Shown: positions 23,054-30,878 of the stretch, one piece after another | Numbering within the stretch: the stretch's first letter is position 1 | Layout of the letters: each line of letters begins with the position of its first letter | Source: Demequina sp. B12 | Lineage (GTDB): Bacteria; Actinomycetota; Actinomycetes; Actinomycetales; Demequinaceae | Assembly (NCBI RefSeq): GCF_028823635.1 | Contig: NZ_JAPEHU010000003.1 | Location: 1 to 64,000, forward strand | DNA: 64,000 nt | Direction: 5' to 3' | Translations under genes and position numbers: made by a program | Notes under the pieces: generated by a model | The model's input: the letters and a program-made list of their open reading frames with translations, nothing else | The model's database searches: none | What the model was told of the DNA's origin: nothing

Positions 23054-23650
23054 ATGTCCGAAGTGATTGACGATGACCCGCACCGCTCAGAGTTCGACAA
23101 ACTCGTCAACGGCGACTGGTTCCGCTACCGCCAGGCCGGCTCGGAACTGACCGACCGCACCGACGCCACCCAGGCAGCGTGCCGCGAGATCAACGACGTG
23201 TATCCCAGGAATCCTCGGCGCGCCAACGAACTCATGCACGCCCTGCTCGGCTCGTGCGGCCACAATCTCGACTTCCGGCCACCCGTCTACATGGACTACG
23301 GCGAACGGGTCAGAGTGGGCGATAACGTCTTCATCAACGCCGGCTTGTTGATTCTCGGTGGAGGGCTCGTCACGATCGGCTCCGATTGCCTGATTGGCCC
23401 GGACGTGCGGCTCTACACCCCGAACCACGCACTGAACCCTCGCCTGCGCCGTGAAGGTTGGGAGCGTTCGTTGCCGATCACGCTGGAGGACAACGTGTGG
23501 CTGGGCGGTTCCGTCGTGGTGTGTCCCGGTGTCACGATCGGCAGAGACAGTGTCATTGGTGCGGGCTCAGTGGTGACGAAGGACATCCCGAGCGGTGTCC
23601 TGGCAGCAGGCAACCCTGCTCGGATCATTCGCCCCCTCGACGACGACTAA
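23054..23650 (+). CDS. Maltose/galactoside O-acetyltransferase-like protein
   Basis: 198-residue hexapeptide-repeat acetyltransferase. It has the Mac N-terminal domain (residues 10-60) and a left-handed beta helix with YGERVRVGDNVFINAGLLIL, the catalytic histidine region YTPNHALNP, then LEDNVWLGGSVVVCPGVTIG and the conserved end GNPARIIR. It would acetylate a sugar or sugar derivative from acetyl-CoA. ATG at 23054 follows GGAAGGA; the upstream open frame is not family-like. It is convergent with the chitinase gene. Confidence 0.9.
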   Translation: MSEVIDDDPHRSEFDKLVNGDWFRYRQAGSELTDRTDATQAACREINDVYPRNPRRANELMHALLGSCGHNLDFRPPVYMDYGERVRVGDNVFINAGLLILGGGLVTIGSDCLIGPDVRLYTPNHALNPRLRREGWERSLPITLEDNVWLGGSVVVCPGVTIGRDSVIGAGSVVTKDIPSGVLAAGNPARIIRPLDDD

Positions 23651-23685
23651 AGCCGCGCCCACGGCACTACTGCCGCCATGACGCA

Positions 23686-23727
23686 GCGAGGGCCGATGCC
23701 GTGGGTCACCACAGCATCGGCCCTCGC
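23686..23727. terminator. Hairpin with CATCGGCCCTC arms
   Basis: A perfect 14-bp stem (23686-23699 with 23714-23727, loop 14 nt) lies between the convergent acetyltransferase and chitinase genes, probably a bidirectional terminator. Its arm core GAGGGCCGATG recurs in other intergenic regions of this window (30854-30864 and 61307-61317). Confidence 0.75.
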
Positions 23728-23776
23728 GATAGTGCTCACTCACCTCCACACGTGGCGAGCGGGCATCTCCGTCACG

Positions 23777-25537
23777 CTAGGAACAGAGGTTCCCAGCTTC
23801 CCAAGCACCCCAAGCCTCCGCACCTGGCGCTTGTCCACGGTTGTACCAGCGGGCGGTGTGGTTGACACCGGCCACCGACACTTCGTCACCGCGGCGGTAG
23901 ATGGCCGCAGCATCCCATGCTGGTGCGCACTCGTCGATCACGATCTCGGCTCCCGTGGAGCCGCAGTCGCCAACCTTGGTCCAGCCATTGCTGGGTGCGG
24001 CGCCAGGCTCCACACCGCGGACCCACCAGTTGGCTTGGTACTCGGCACCGTTGCGGGAAACCACGTCACCCCGGGTGTAGGTGGACGTGGAGAACCATGG
24101 TGCTGCGCAGGTCTCCCCTACCGTTGGCCCAGGTGTCGCTGCCGCGAAGATAGTGCCGACTTCACTGACAAGATCGGCTTCCTTGTCTCCGGACAGGTCC
24201 CACCACATGGCGCCACCGAAGTCCTGATCGGCGATCCATTCCGACTTGGCGCGAACGGATCGCGTGTCGTCGTAGCTCCACCACTGGTCACCGTCGTAAC
24301 GCCACGATGCACCGGCGACGGGGTCGTAGTACCCCTCTCCGAGGTTCTTGATCTCGTCGTAGGTCTTGGTTCCGATTGACCCAGAAGCCGCCGCTCCGGC
24401 GATGTCACCGTCGGTCACGCCTTCCCAACCCTGGCCATAGATGGCCATGCCCATGTTGAGCTGTTCACCGGTGTATCCGGCTGCACGGTAGGCGTTCATG
24501 AGGCCGTCAGCAGCGAGGCCCCAGTTGGCGGTGGTCTGGTCGCCGTCGGGCGCAGCAGGATCGACGGGCCATTCGTAGGCGTGAAGGTTGCCCTGGTGAC
24601 CAGTGCGGTTCGGCACCCAACCGCCGTGGTAGTCGTATCCCTGAATGTTGAGGAAGTCGAAAACCGCTGCGGCGCGCGGGTCAACCCATCCACCGTTGGT
24701 CCGGGGCGACCACCCCGCAGGGGCAAAGCCGGTCAGCAGGTACTCGGCATCGTTGGCTTGTTCACGCTCGTCGAGCTGGGCACGGAACTCTTCGAGGAGC
24801 GACAAGAAGTTCTCCTTATCCACGTCCGGGTTGGGGCTGGGGTGTTCACCGTTGGCGGCGGGCCACTCCCAGTCGATGTCGATGCCGTCGAAGATCCCGG
24901 CAGCCACTCCTTCACCACCAAAACCATTCGCCTCGGGCAGGTCTCCGTCGATGTAGATGTCGAGGCAGGAATCCACCAGACGTTCCCGACTTTCGGCCGT
25001 CAACGACGCCTCGGAGAAGTTATCTGACCAGGTCCAACCACCCAGCGAGATCAAGATCTGGACGTTCGGGTACTCCTCCTTGAGTTTGCGCAGCTGGTTG
25101 AAGTTGCCGGCGAGGGCCTGCCCGGCCTTGTCAGCCTTGCCGTCCACCGAGTCCTTCTTGGACACTAGGCGTTGGTAATCGTTGAGGGGGTCACCCTCGA
25201 TTTGGCCGGGGTCGACTGCGTCGTCGGGTGCCGCCGCGTCGGTGATGTCGCACACCAGTTCACTCGTGACATTGCCGAACGAGTAGTTGATGTGTGTCAG
25301 GTGGTCGATGGCACCGGAATCAATGATGTCCGCGACCTGGTAGTCGCGGCCGTCCTTGTTGGGTGCGTGCGCTTGGAAGTAGCCCACTGAGCGATATCCG
25401 TTGATGCCATCGGGATCGGGTGCATCATCGGTGGATTTACCACCGGCCGATGCTGTGGTGGCGGCCAGGACGCTCATGCCCAGTGCCGCAGTTGTCGCCA
25501 GCGCGGTGCGCTTGAGGCGAGGTTGCCATGTGTTCAT
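23777..25537 (-). CDS. Secreted GH18 chitinase with two CBM5/12 modules
   Basis: 586-residue secreted enzyme that hydrolyses chitin by substrate-assisted catalysis. A Sec signal peptide (KR, hydrophobic core, ATTASAGG cut region near residue 33) is followed by a GH18 barrel with the catalytic DGIDIDWEW motif (DxxDxDxE) near residue 220. Two C-terminal carbohydrate-binding modules of the CBM5/12 type follow (about residues 482-530 and 539-586), each opening with CAxxW and closing with a cysteine. It is monocistronic. Upstream 25538-25729 holds two small inverted repeats that may be operators. Confidence 0.95.
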   Translation of the reverse strand: MNTWQPRLKRTALATTAALGMSVLAATTASAGGKSTDDAPDPDGINGYRSVGYFQAHAPNKDGRDYQVADIIDSGAIDHLTHINYSFGNVTSELVCDITDAAAPDDAVDPGQIEGDPLNDYQRLVSKKDSVDGKADKAGQALAGNFNQLRKLKEEYPNVQILISLGGWTWSDNFSEASLTAESRERLVDSCLDIYIDGDLPEANGFGGEGVAAGIFDGIDIDWEWPAANGEHPSPNPDVDKENFLSLLEEFRAQLDEREQANDAEYLLTGFAPAGWSPRTNGGWVDPRAAAVFDFLNIQGYDYHGGWVPNRTGHQGNLHAYEWPVDPAAPDGDQTTANWGLAADGLMNAYRAAGYTGEQLNMGMAIYGQGWEGVTDGDIAGAAASGSIGTKTYDEIKNLGEGYYDPVAGASWRYDGDQWWSYDDTRSVRAKSEWIADQDFGGAMWWDLSGDKEADLVSEVGTIFAAATPGPTVGETCAAPWFSTSTYTRGDVVSRNGAEYQANWWVRGVEPGAAPSNGWTKVGDCGSTGAEIVIDECAPAWDAAAIYRRGDEVSVAGVNHTARWYNRGQAPGAEAWGAWEAGNLCS

Positions 25538-25564
25538 TGATCAGGCCTCATTGCTCTGTTCTGT

Positions 25565-25579
25565 CCCTGAGTGTCAGGG
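25565..25579. promoter_or_regulatory. Inverted repeat upstream of chitinase
   Basis: CCCTGA-GTG-TCAGGG is a perfect 6+6 inverted repeat 28 nt upstream of the chitinase start, in its probable 5' leader. It could be an operator or a small hairpin in the mRNA. It does not match the DasR consensus. Confidence 0.3.
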
Positions 25580-25691
25580 GATCCATCACGGACAGTTCGC
25601 ACGCTAGCGATCAGGCCCAGCACTGTAGATAAGGGAAACTACGTAAATCACGCCCGCTACGCACGCGAATGTTCCACAATGCGCACAGTCA

Positions 25692-25706
25692 TTGCAAAAA
25701 GTGCAA
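25692..25706. promoter_or_regulatory. Inverted repeat TTGCA-N5-TGCAA
   Basis: TTGCAAAAAGTGCAA is a perfect 5+5 repeat, between the chitinase promoter region and the end of the DUF1801 gene. A LacI-type regulator is one possibility; nothing confirms it. The rest of this 192-nt gap holds no gene. Confidence 0.25.
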
Positions 25707-25729
25707 CAAGGATGAAGCGGTGCGATCGA

Positions 25730-26161
25730 CTACGAGTACGCCTGGACCCGCCCCGCATGGCTCACTAACTCCGCCAGCACCTCAAGATCAAGATCCCGGA
25801 CTGAGCCGAAGTTCACGGCCGCCGCCCCTACCTTGACCTTACCCAGGCGTGGCCCATAGGCCGCCGACAGATACCGCTTGCCCTCGGCGGCGTTGACGTA
25901 GAGGCTCACATGTCGCTTTTGGCGCGCGAGCCCGATGAGGAACCACTCAACGTCAGGCCCCTTGGGCCGGGGCTGGCTGATCGCCCCATAGCCCACAATC
26001 GCCTGCTCCGTGCCGCCCCAAAACGTGCCCCGCCATAGGACTCGCGTCGCGTCAGGGAGCGCGCGCACGATCACCTCATCGACCGCGGTCAATGTCATGG
26101 CGGGATCATCGGCGTCACCACCCCGGAGGAAGTCCTCGACTGACTCCGACGTCCGTTCCAC
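25730..26161 (-). CDS. DUF1801 domain protein
   Basis: 143-residue cytosolic protein resembling the YdhG/DUF1801 fold: N-terminal helices with VDEVIVRALPDA, then a strand-turn unit with IVGYGAI, WFLIGLARQKRHVSLYV and the conserved-type end KVKVGAAAVNF. Function in this family is unknown. It starts at GTG behind GAGGA. It lies on the minus strand between the chitinase and the divergent transporter unit. Confidence 0.7.
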   Translation of the reverse strand: MERTSESVEDFLRGGDADDPAMTLTAVDEVIVRALPDATRVLWRGTFWGGTEQAIVGYGAISQPRPKGPDVEWFLIGLARQKRHVSLYVNAAEGKRYLSAAYGPRLGKVKVGAAAVNFGSVRDLDLEVLAELVSHAGRVQAYS

Positions 26162-26271
26162 GAATCCTCACTCTCCTTCGCCCCAGCGCGACGCATCACA
26201 CTCCTTCGCTGAGCCTACGCACCATCCCCCACAGATGCGTCCGGAGAGATGCCTCACCCGCCTAGTTCACG

Positions 26272-26277
26272 TACAAT
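26272..26277 (+). promoter_or_regulatory. -10 hexamer for the coupled small ORF
   Basis: TACAAT is a near-consensus -10 box exactly seven nucleotides before the ATG at 26285, the leaderless spacing seen at other genes here. It is the best promoter for the transporter genes that follow. Confidence 0.6.
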
Positions 26278-26284
26278 TTCCCGC

Positions 26285-26419
26285 ATGTCCGACGGCCATA
26301 GTCCTAAGCGCCGGCCCGCAGCACACACACTGCGCCCGGCGCCAGCCCTCGCCCACGCCTCCCACGACGCTTTCGCGCACCTCACGGGAGCTCACACAAG
26401 CATCGGCCTGCTCGCATGA
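26285..26419 (+). CDS. Small His-rich ORF coupled to a CNNM transporter gene
   Basis: 44-codon ORF starting MSDGHSPKRRPAAH and holding six histidines. It begins seven nucleotides behind TACAAT, so its transcript would be leaderless, and its TGA overlaps the ATG of the next gene (ATGA at 26416-26419). The next gene has no ribosome site of its own, so coupled translation through this ORF explains its expression. The peptide has no recognised family; it may be a leader peptide rather than a working protein. Confidence 0.5.
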   Translation: MSDGHSPKRRPAAHTLRPAPALAHASHDAFAHLTGAHTSIGLLA

Positions 26420-27801
26420 CCGCGGCATGGCTGCTTCTCCTTCTCGCCCTCATCCTCATCGCCGCCAACGCACTATTCGTGGCAGCGGAGTTCGCGTTTA
26501 TGACGGTGGATCGCCCCACCGTGGACCGCGAGGCCGACAAGGGTGACAAGCGCGCAAAGTCACTGCGCGCAGCGCTACGCAAGTTGTCGACCGAACTGTC
26601 GGGTGCACAGCTCGGCATCACCGTGACCTCACTGCTGGTTGGTTTCATCGCAGAACCTTCGCTCGCCACATTGCTCCGTCCGGGTCTCGAAGCCGCTGGC
26701 CTTCCAGAAGAGTCCGCGCTGGGGATCGCCCTGACGCTGGCGTTCATCACTGCCACAGCGACCCAAATGGTGTTTGGAGAACTGGTTCCCAAGAACTGGG
26801 CGATCTCCGAACCGCTGCGCATAGGGCGTGCCGTGGCAGGACCACAACGCGCGTTCACCTGGTTCGCCGGACCACTGATTCGCGTGCTGAACGGCTCGGC
26901 CAACTGGCTCGTGCGTCGCCTCGGCATCGAACCGCGGGAAGAACTCGCGTCCGCGCGGTCGGCCCAGGAGTTCGAAGCAATCGCCTCACGCTCAGCCGCC
27001 CAAGGAACGCTGGAGCCCCGTGTCGCGGAACGCCTGGCGCACGCCTCCGAACTGAAGGAACGCACCGCATCGGACGCCATGACGCCGCGCACCCGTGTGC
27101 ACTTCATTGAAGCCGATGCCTCTGTGGAAGAAGTTCTCGCGCTCGCTTCCCGTACGGGTCACGCCCGCTTCCCCGTCACCGGGGAGGATGTCGACGAGAT
27201 CGTGGGAGTGGCGCACTTCAAGAAAGCGCTCGCGGTACCCGCACGTCAACGCAAGGCGATGACGGTGCGCGAGATCGCTTTCCCGGTCACCTCCGTGCCC
27301 TCGACCATGCCGCTATCCGCAGTGCTCGACGCACTGCGTGCAGGCTCCCAGGTGGCGGTCGTCGTGGACGAGTACGGCGGCACCGACGGCATCGTCACCC
27401 TCGAAGACCTCGTCGAGGAGATCGTGGGCGAGATTGAAGACGAACAGGACCGCCCTGTCTCCCGCTACCGTCGCATCGGCGCTCGCCGCTGGTCGTTGTC
27501 CGGCCTCCTGCGTCCCGATGAAGCCGGCGACGCCATGAAGATCGACCTCCCAGAAGCCCGTGAATCGGACACGCTCGGAGGATTCCTCACCGAACACCTG
27601 GAACGCTTCCCCCAGGTAGGTGACGTGATCGAAGTGGCTGCCCTCAACGAAGCCGAACTCGACGAAGACGACCTTCCCACCCCCGTGACCGTCCGCATGA
27701 CCGTCACCCGCCTGGACGGACACCGCGTGGACCGCGTCATTATCGAAGCGCTCGAACCCGTCGACGAAGACGCCGCACGAAAGGAGGCCGCCGATGTCTG
27801 A
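26416..27801 (+). CDS. CNNM/CorC-HlyC family transporter with CBS pair
   Basis: 461-residue membrane protein. An N-terminal DUF21/CNNM domain with about four membrane helices (residues 1-200, start [26 protein letters not shown]), two CBS domains (about 215-340, with [25 protein letters not shown]) and a C-terminal CorC/HlyC domain are present. The family is linked to magnesium/cobalt export in bacteria; some members are annotated hemolysins. No Shine-Dalgarno precedes its ATG; it overlaps the small upstream ORF by ATGA. It overlaps the next CNNM gene by eight nucleotides. Confidence 0.92.
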   Translation: MTAAWLLLLLALILIAANALFVAAEFAFMTVDRPTVDREADKGDKRAKSLRAALRKLSTELSGAQLGITVTSLLVGFIAEPSLATLLRPGLEAAGLPEESALGIALTLAFITATATQMVFGELVPKNWAISEPLRIGRAVAGPQRAFTWFAGPLIRVLNGSANWLVRRLGIEPREELASARSAQEFEAIASRSAAQGTLEPRVAERLAHASELKERTASDAMTPRTRVHFIEADASVEEVLALASRTGHARFPVTGEDVDEIVGVAHFKKALAVPARQRKAMTVREIAFPVTSVPSTMPLSAVLDALRAGSQVAVVVDEYGGTDGIVTLEDLVEEIVGEIEDEQDRPVSRYRRIGARRWSLSGLLRPDEAGDAMKIDLPEARESDTLGGFLTEHLERFPQVGDVIEVAALNEAELDEDDLPTPVTVRMTVTRLDGHRVDRVIIEALEPVDEDAARKEAADV

Positions 27802-28846
27802 TCAGGTTGCGATCCTCCTCGCCATTGGGCTCCTCATCGGCAACGCGTTCTTCGTGGGCGCGGAGTTTGCGCTCGTTTCCGCACGTCGCTCCCAGATTGA
27901 GCCACGCGCCACCGCAGGCTCATGGAGCGCCCGCATCACCGTGCGCGCCATGGAGAAGGTGTCCCTCATGATGGCGGGCGCCCAGCTCGGCATCACGATG
28001 TGTTCGCTGGGGCTGGGTGCGCTCGGTGAACCTGCCGTCGCACACCAGCTAGAAAAGCCGCTCGCCGCTATCGGAATCGAAGGCGCCTGGCTCCACGGCA
28101 TCGCCTTCACCATCGCGTTGCTGATCGTGGTCTTCCTGCACATGGTGCTGGGTGAGATGGTGCCCAAGAACATTGCGATCGCCGGTCCAGAACGTTCCGC
28201 TCTGATCCTGGGCCCGGCGCTCTACGGCGTGGTGTGGATCCTCAAGCCCGTCATTTGGCTGCTGAACTGGGTTGCCAACGTGGTGCTGCGCATGCTGCGC
28301 GTGGAGCCCCGCGACGAAGTCGCATCCGCATTTGACGCAGACCAGGTGGCAGCGTTCGTCCACGAGTCACGTGACGAAGGCCTCCTGGACGACGATGAAC
28401 ACCAGATCATGACGGGATCGCTTCAACTGTCCTTCGAAACGGTGCGCGACGTCCTCACCCCATGTGAGGAGCTTGAAGTGCTCCCCGTCGACGTGACGCC
28501 ACAGCGTGCCCAGAAAGCGTGCGTCAGGACCGGGTTCTCACGCTTCCCGCTGGTCGACCAGGACGGCGACTATGTGGGCTACCTCCACCTCAAGGACTTT
28601 GTGGAAGTCCCGCGCGGTAGTGCCACCAAGCCCGTTCCAGCGGACGCGGTACGGCCGCTGACGTGGATTCCCGCTGACGCTTCGCTTGAACGTGCACTCG
28701 CCGCCATGCAAGCACGTGGCACCCACATTGCGCTCGTACGCGATCCGGACGGAACCGTGATTGGCGCGGCCATGCTTGAAGACGTCATCGAACGCCTCGT
28801 GGGCGAAGTCGTCGATGCCGGACAGGCGGTCGACGCAGCACGCTAA
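27794..28846 (+). CDS. CNNM family transporter with CBS pair, no CorC domain
   Basis: 350-residue membrane protein. The DUF21/CNNM domain (residues 1-195) and a CBS pair (about 205-335) are present, but the C-terminal CorC/HlyC domain of its neighbour is missing. It keeps the family N-terminus GNAFFVGAEFALVSARRSQIE. ATG follows AAGGAGGCC. The overlapping gene order suggests that the two proteins form a hetero-oligomeric transporter, which is inference. It is convergent with the metS-like gene with only seven nucleotides between. Confidence 0.9.
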   Translation: MSDQVAILLAIGLLIGNAFFVGAEFALVSARRSQIEPRATAGSWSARITVRAMEKVSLMMAGAQLGITMCSLGLGALGEPAVAHQLEKPLAAIGIEGAWLHGIAFTIALLIVVFLHMVLGEMVPKNIAIAGPERSALILGPALYGVVWILKPVIWLLNWVANVVLRMLRVEPRDEVASAFDADQVAAFVHESRDEGLLDDDEHQIMTGSLQLSFETVRDVLTPCEELEVLPVDVTPQRAQKACVRTGFSRFPLVDQDGDYVGYLHLKDFVEVPRGSATKPVPADAVRPLTWIPADASLERALAAMQARGTHIALVRDPDGTVIGAAMLEDVIERLVGEVVDAGQAVDAAR

Positions 28847-28853
28847 GTGCAGC

Positions 28854-29012
28854 TTACGTGTCAGACACGGGAGGACTCCCCAGGTCGTCGTGACCGCCGT
28901 CGGGGAGATCCTCCCTTTCTGGCATACGCGCAAGGAAAACGATCGACGCCGCGAGTCCACCCCAAATCACCACCATCGACACAATCATCAAGATCACGGC
29001 CTGGGCACTCAT
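28854..29012 (-). CDS. Methionine/alanine importer small subunit (MetS-like)
   Basis: 52-residue single-helix membrane protein (MSAQAVILMIVSMVVIWGGL, then ASIVFLARMPE) of the kind that accompanies NSS-type importers; in Corynebacterium glutamicum MetS is required with MetP for methionine and alanine uptake. Its ATG overlaps the transporter stop (ATGA), so the two are coupled. The longer upstream frame is not used. Confidence 0.87.
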   Translation of the reverse strand: MSAQAVILMIVSMVVIWGGLAASIVFLARMPEREDLPDGGHDDLGSPPVSDT

Positions 29013-30586
29013 GAGCGGCCACCTTCCTGCCGTGGCGACGCGTGACGGGCGTCCGGCTCCAACCCCAGTTGTTCTCTGCTCGGCCATGCCTCATAGTCGT
29101 GCGGGTCACGAACCCACCGAACCGCAGGCATCACCAACGCCACCACGGCTATGAACGCCAGCGTGCCCCATCCGAACACCACGACATACCAGTCCGGCAG
29201 GCCACCGTAGCCATCGCGGATCAACACCACAATCTTGTCGACGAACATGTAGACCAACAGCACTGCCACCAACGACGTTGCCGCAAGCCACACCTTGCCC
29301 ACCTTGAGTGTTGAGACCGCGGACAGGTGGCGGGCCAGTTCGTCGCCCCGACGACCGAACCACAACACCGCCACGACCATCAGGAACGCTCCACCCACGA
29401 TTCCCAACTGGTTGGACCACTGATCCATGGTGTCCAACAGGTACAGCCCCGTCGTAGTCCCGAAACCCACGAGCGATATCACCGCCATGGGCACACAGAT
29501 CCACACGGCGGCCCGCTGCGGACGCCACCCGAACTTGTCCTCAAACGCCGCCAGCACGGTCTGGAGTACGGACACCAGAGACGTCAAGCCGGCGAGGAGT
29601 AGCGAACCGAAGAACAACGCCCCGAAGAACGCTCCCCCGGGCATCTCCGCGATGACCGCTGGGAACGTGATGAAGGACAGCGTGATTCCCGCGAGGCCTT
29701 CCATCTCCGAGATGTCGACTCCTTGCTGGAACGCCAGGAAACCAATCGTCGAGAACACGCCGATGCCGGCAAGAAGTTCGAACGACGAGTTACCAAACGC
29801 CACTACCAGCGCAGGGGACGTCACGTTGGCGCGACGTTTGCGGTACGAGGCATAGGTGATCATGATGCCGTAGGCGATGGAGAGCGAGAAGAAGATCTGG
29901 CCGTAGGCGGCCACCCACACCCCAGGATCCGTCAGCGCCGTGAAATCGGGGGTGAACAGAGCGTTGAGGCCGTCAGCGGCCCCGTCCAGGAACAACGCTC
30001 TCACGACCAAGATGCTGAACGTCACGATCAGCAGCGGGATCGCAATGACGTTGAGCCGTTCGATTCCTCGCGTCACCCCCATCGCCAGCACGGCGATGGT
30101 GACAATCCAGATCACGGCGAGCGGGATGAGGACCGCGGGCACAAAGTCCAAGCTGAAGCCGGCCTCGGCGGTGCGCAGATACTCGCCAGTGAAGAAGCCC
30201 GAGGGGTCGTCGGCATAGTCGAGGTTGAAGCTGAAGACGAAGTACGACAACGCCCACGCGATGATGACGGTGTAGTACAAGCCGATGATGAAACACACCG
30301 CCACATGCCACCAGCCCACCATCTCTCCCCCACGAGCAGCACGCTTCAGCGCCAGCGGTGATGAGCCGCGGAAACGATGCCCCAAGGCGTGATCGAGGAA
30401 CAAGATGGGGATTCCAGCAGTGATCAGCGCGACGAGGTACGGAATCATGAAGGCGCCGCCACCGTTGTCGTACGCCTCCCCGGGGAAACGCCAGATGTTG
30501 CCCAAGCCAACGGCTGATCCCACCGCCGCAAGAATGAACGCAGTCTGCCCCGACCATGACTCGCGCGGTTGGTTATGGTCACTCAC
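29009..30586 (-). CDS. NSS sodium-dependent amino-acid importer (MetP-like)
   Basis: 525-residue transporter of the neurotransmitter:sodium symporter family with about eleven to twelve membrane helices. The family signature is at the N-terminus: WSGQTAFILAAVGSAVGLGNIWRFP (unwound helix 1, sodium and substrate site). With the small MetS-like partner it should import methionine/alanine or related amino acids. Start GTG at 30586 follows GAGG. A small hairpin (30608-30623, GGCTAC/GTAGCC) lies just before the ribosome site. Confidence 0.9.
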   Translation of the reverse strand: MSDHNQPRESWSGQTAFILAAVGSAVGLGNIWRFPGEAYDNGGGAFMIPYLVALITAGIPILFLDHALGHRFRGSSPLALKRAARGGEMVGWWHVAVCFIIGLYYTVIIAWALSYFVFSFNLDYADDPSGFFTGEYLRTAEAGFSLDFVPAVLIPLAVIWIVTIAVLAMGVTRGIERLNVIAIPLLIVTFSILVVRALFLDGAADGLNALFTPDFTALTDPGVWVAAYGQIFFSLSIAYGIMITYASYRKRRANVTSPALVVAFGNSSFELLAGIGVFSTIGFLAFQQGVDISEMEGLAGITLSFITFPAVIAEMPGGAFFGALFFGSLLLAGLTSLVSVLQTVLAAFEDKFGWRPQRAAVWICVPMAVISLVGFGTTTGLYLLDTMDQWSNQLGIVGGAFLMVVAVLWFGRRGDELARHLSAVSTLKVGKVWLAATSLVAVLLVYMFVDKIVVLIRDGYGGLPDWYVVVFGWGTLAFIAVVALVMPAVRWVRDPHDYEAWPSREQLGLEPDARHASPRQEGGRS

Positions 30587-30824
30587 GTGCGGCCTCGCCT
30601 TCCTCCGGGCTACATAGGTAGCCGACCCGCAAGCGCGCTGACCTCACCCGGACCTTGCTACTCCACGTCGCTGTGAAGCCACACTGCTGTCGATACGGGC
30701 GGCACCAGGCCAGATTCGCTCAACTGGCACTACGGTATCGCGCTCGCGCCCGCCTACGCCGGGTGACGCGATGCAGACGGTGAGCCCACGACTAGCGGAA
30801 CCACGTCGCTCTCCCCTCAACGCA

Positions 30825-30864
30825 CATCGGCCCTCCCCACCCAGGCGGGTGGAGAGGGCCGATG
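30825..30864 (-). terminator. Hairpin behind cellobiose phosphorylase
   Basis: Arms CATCGGCCCTCCCCACC and GGGTGG-A-GAGGGCCGATG pair over 17 bp with one bulged base and a five-base loop. It lies 15 nt after the GH94 stop on the minus strand. Its 11-nt end arms are identical to those of the hairpin at 23686-23727. The rest of the 292-nt gap up to 30586 shows no gene. Confidence 0.75.
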
Positions 30865-30878
30865 CGTAGGAGAAAGCG

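Noticed and set aside
25565-25706. DasR site controlling chitinase
   Set aside because: Neither inverted repeat matches the ACTGGTCTAGACCA-type consensus.
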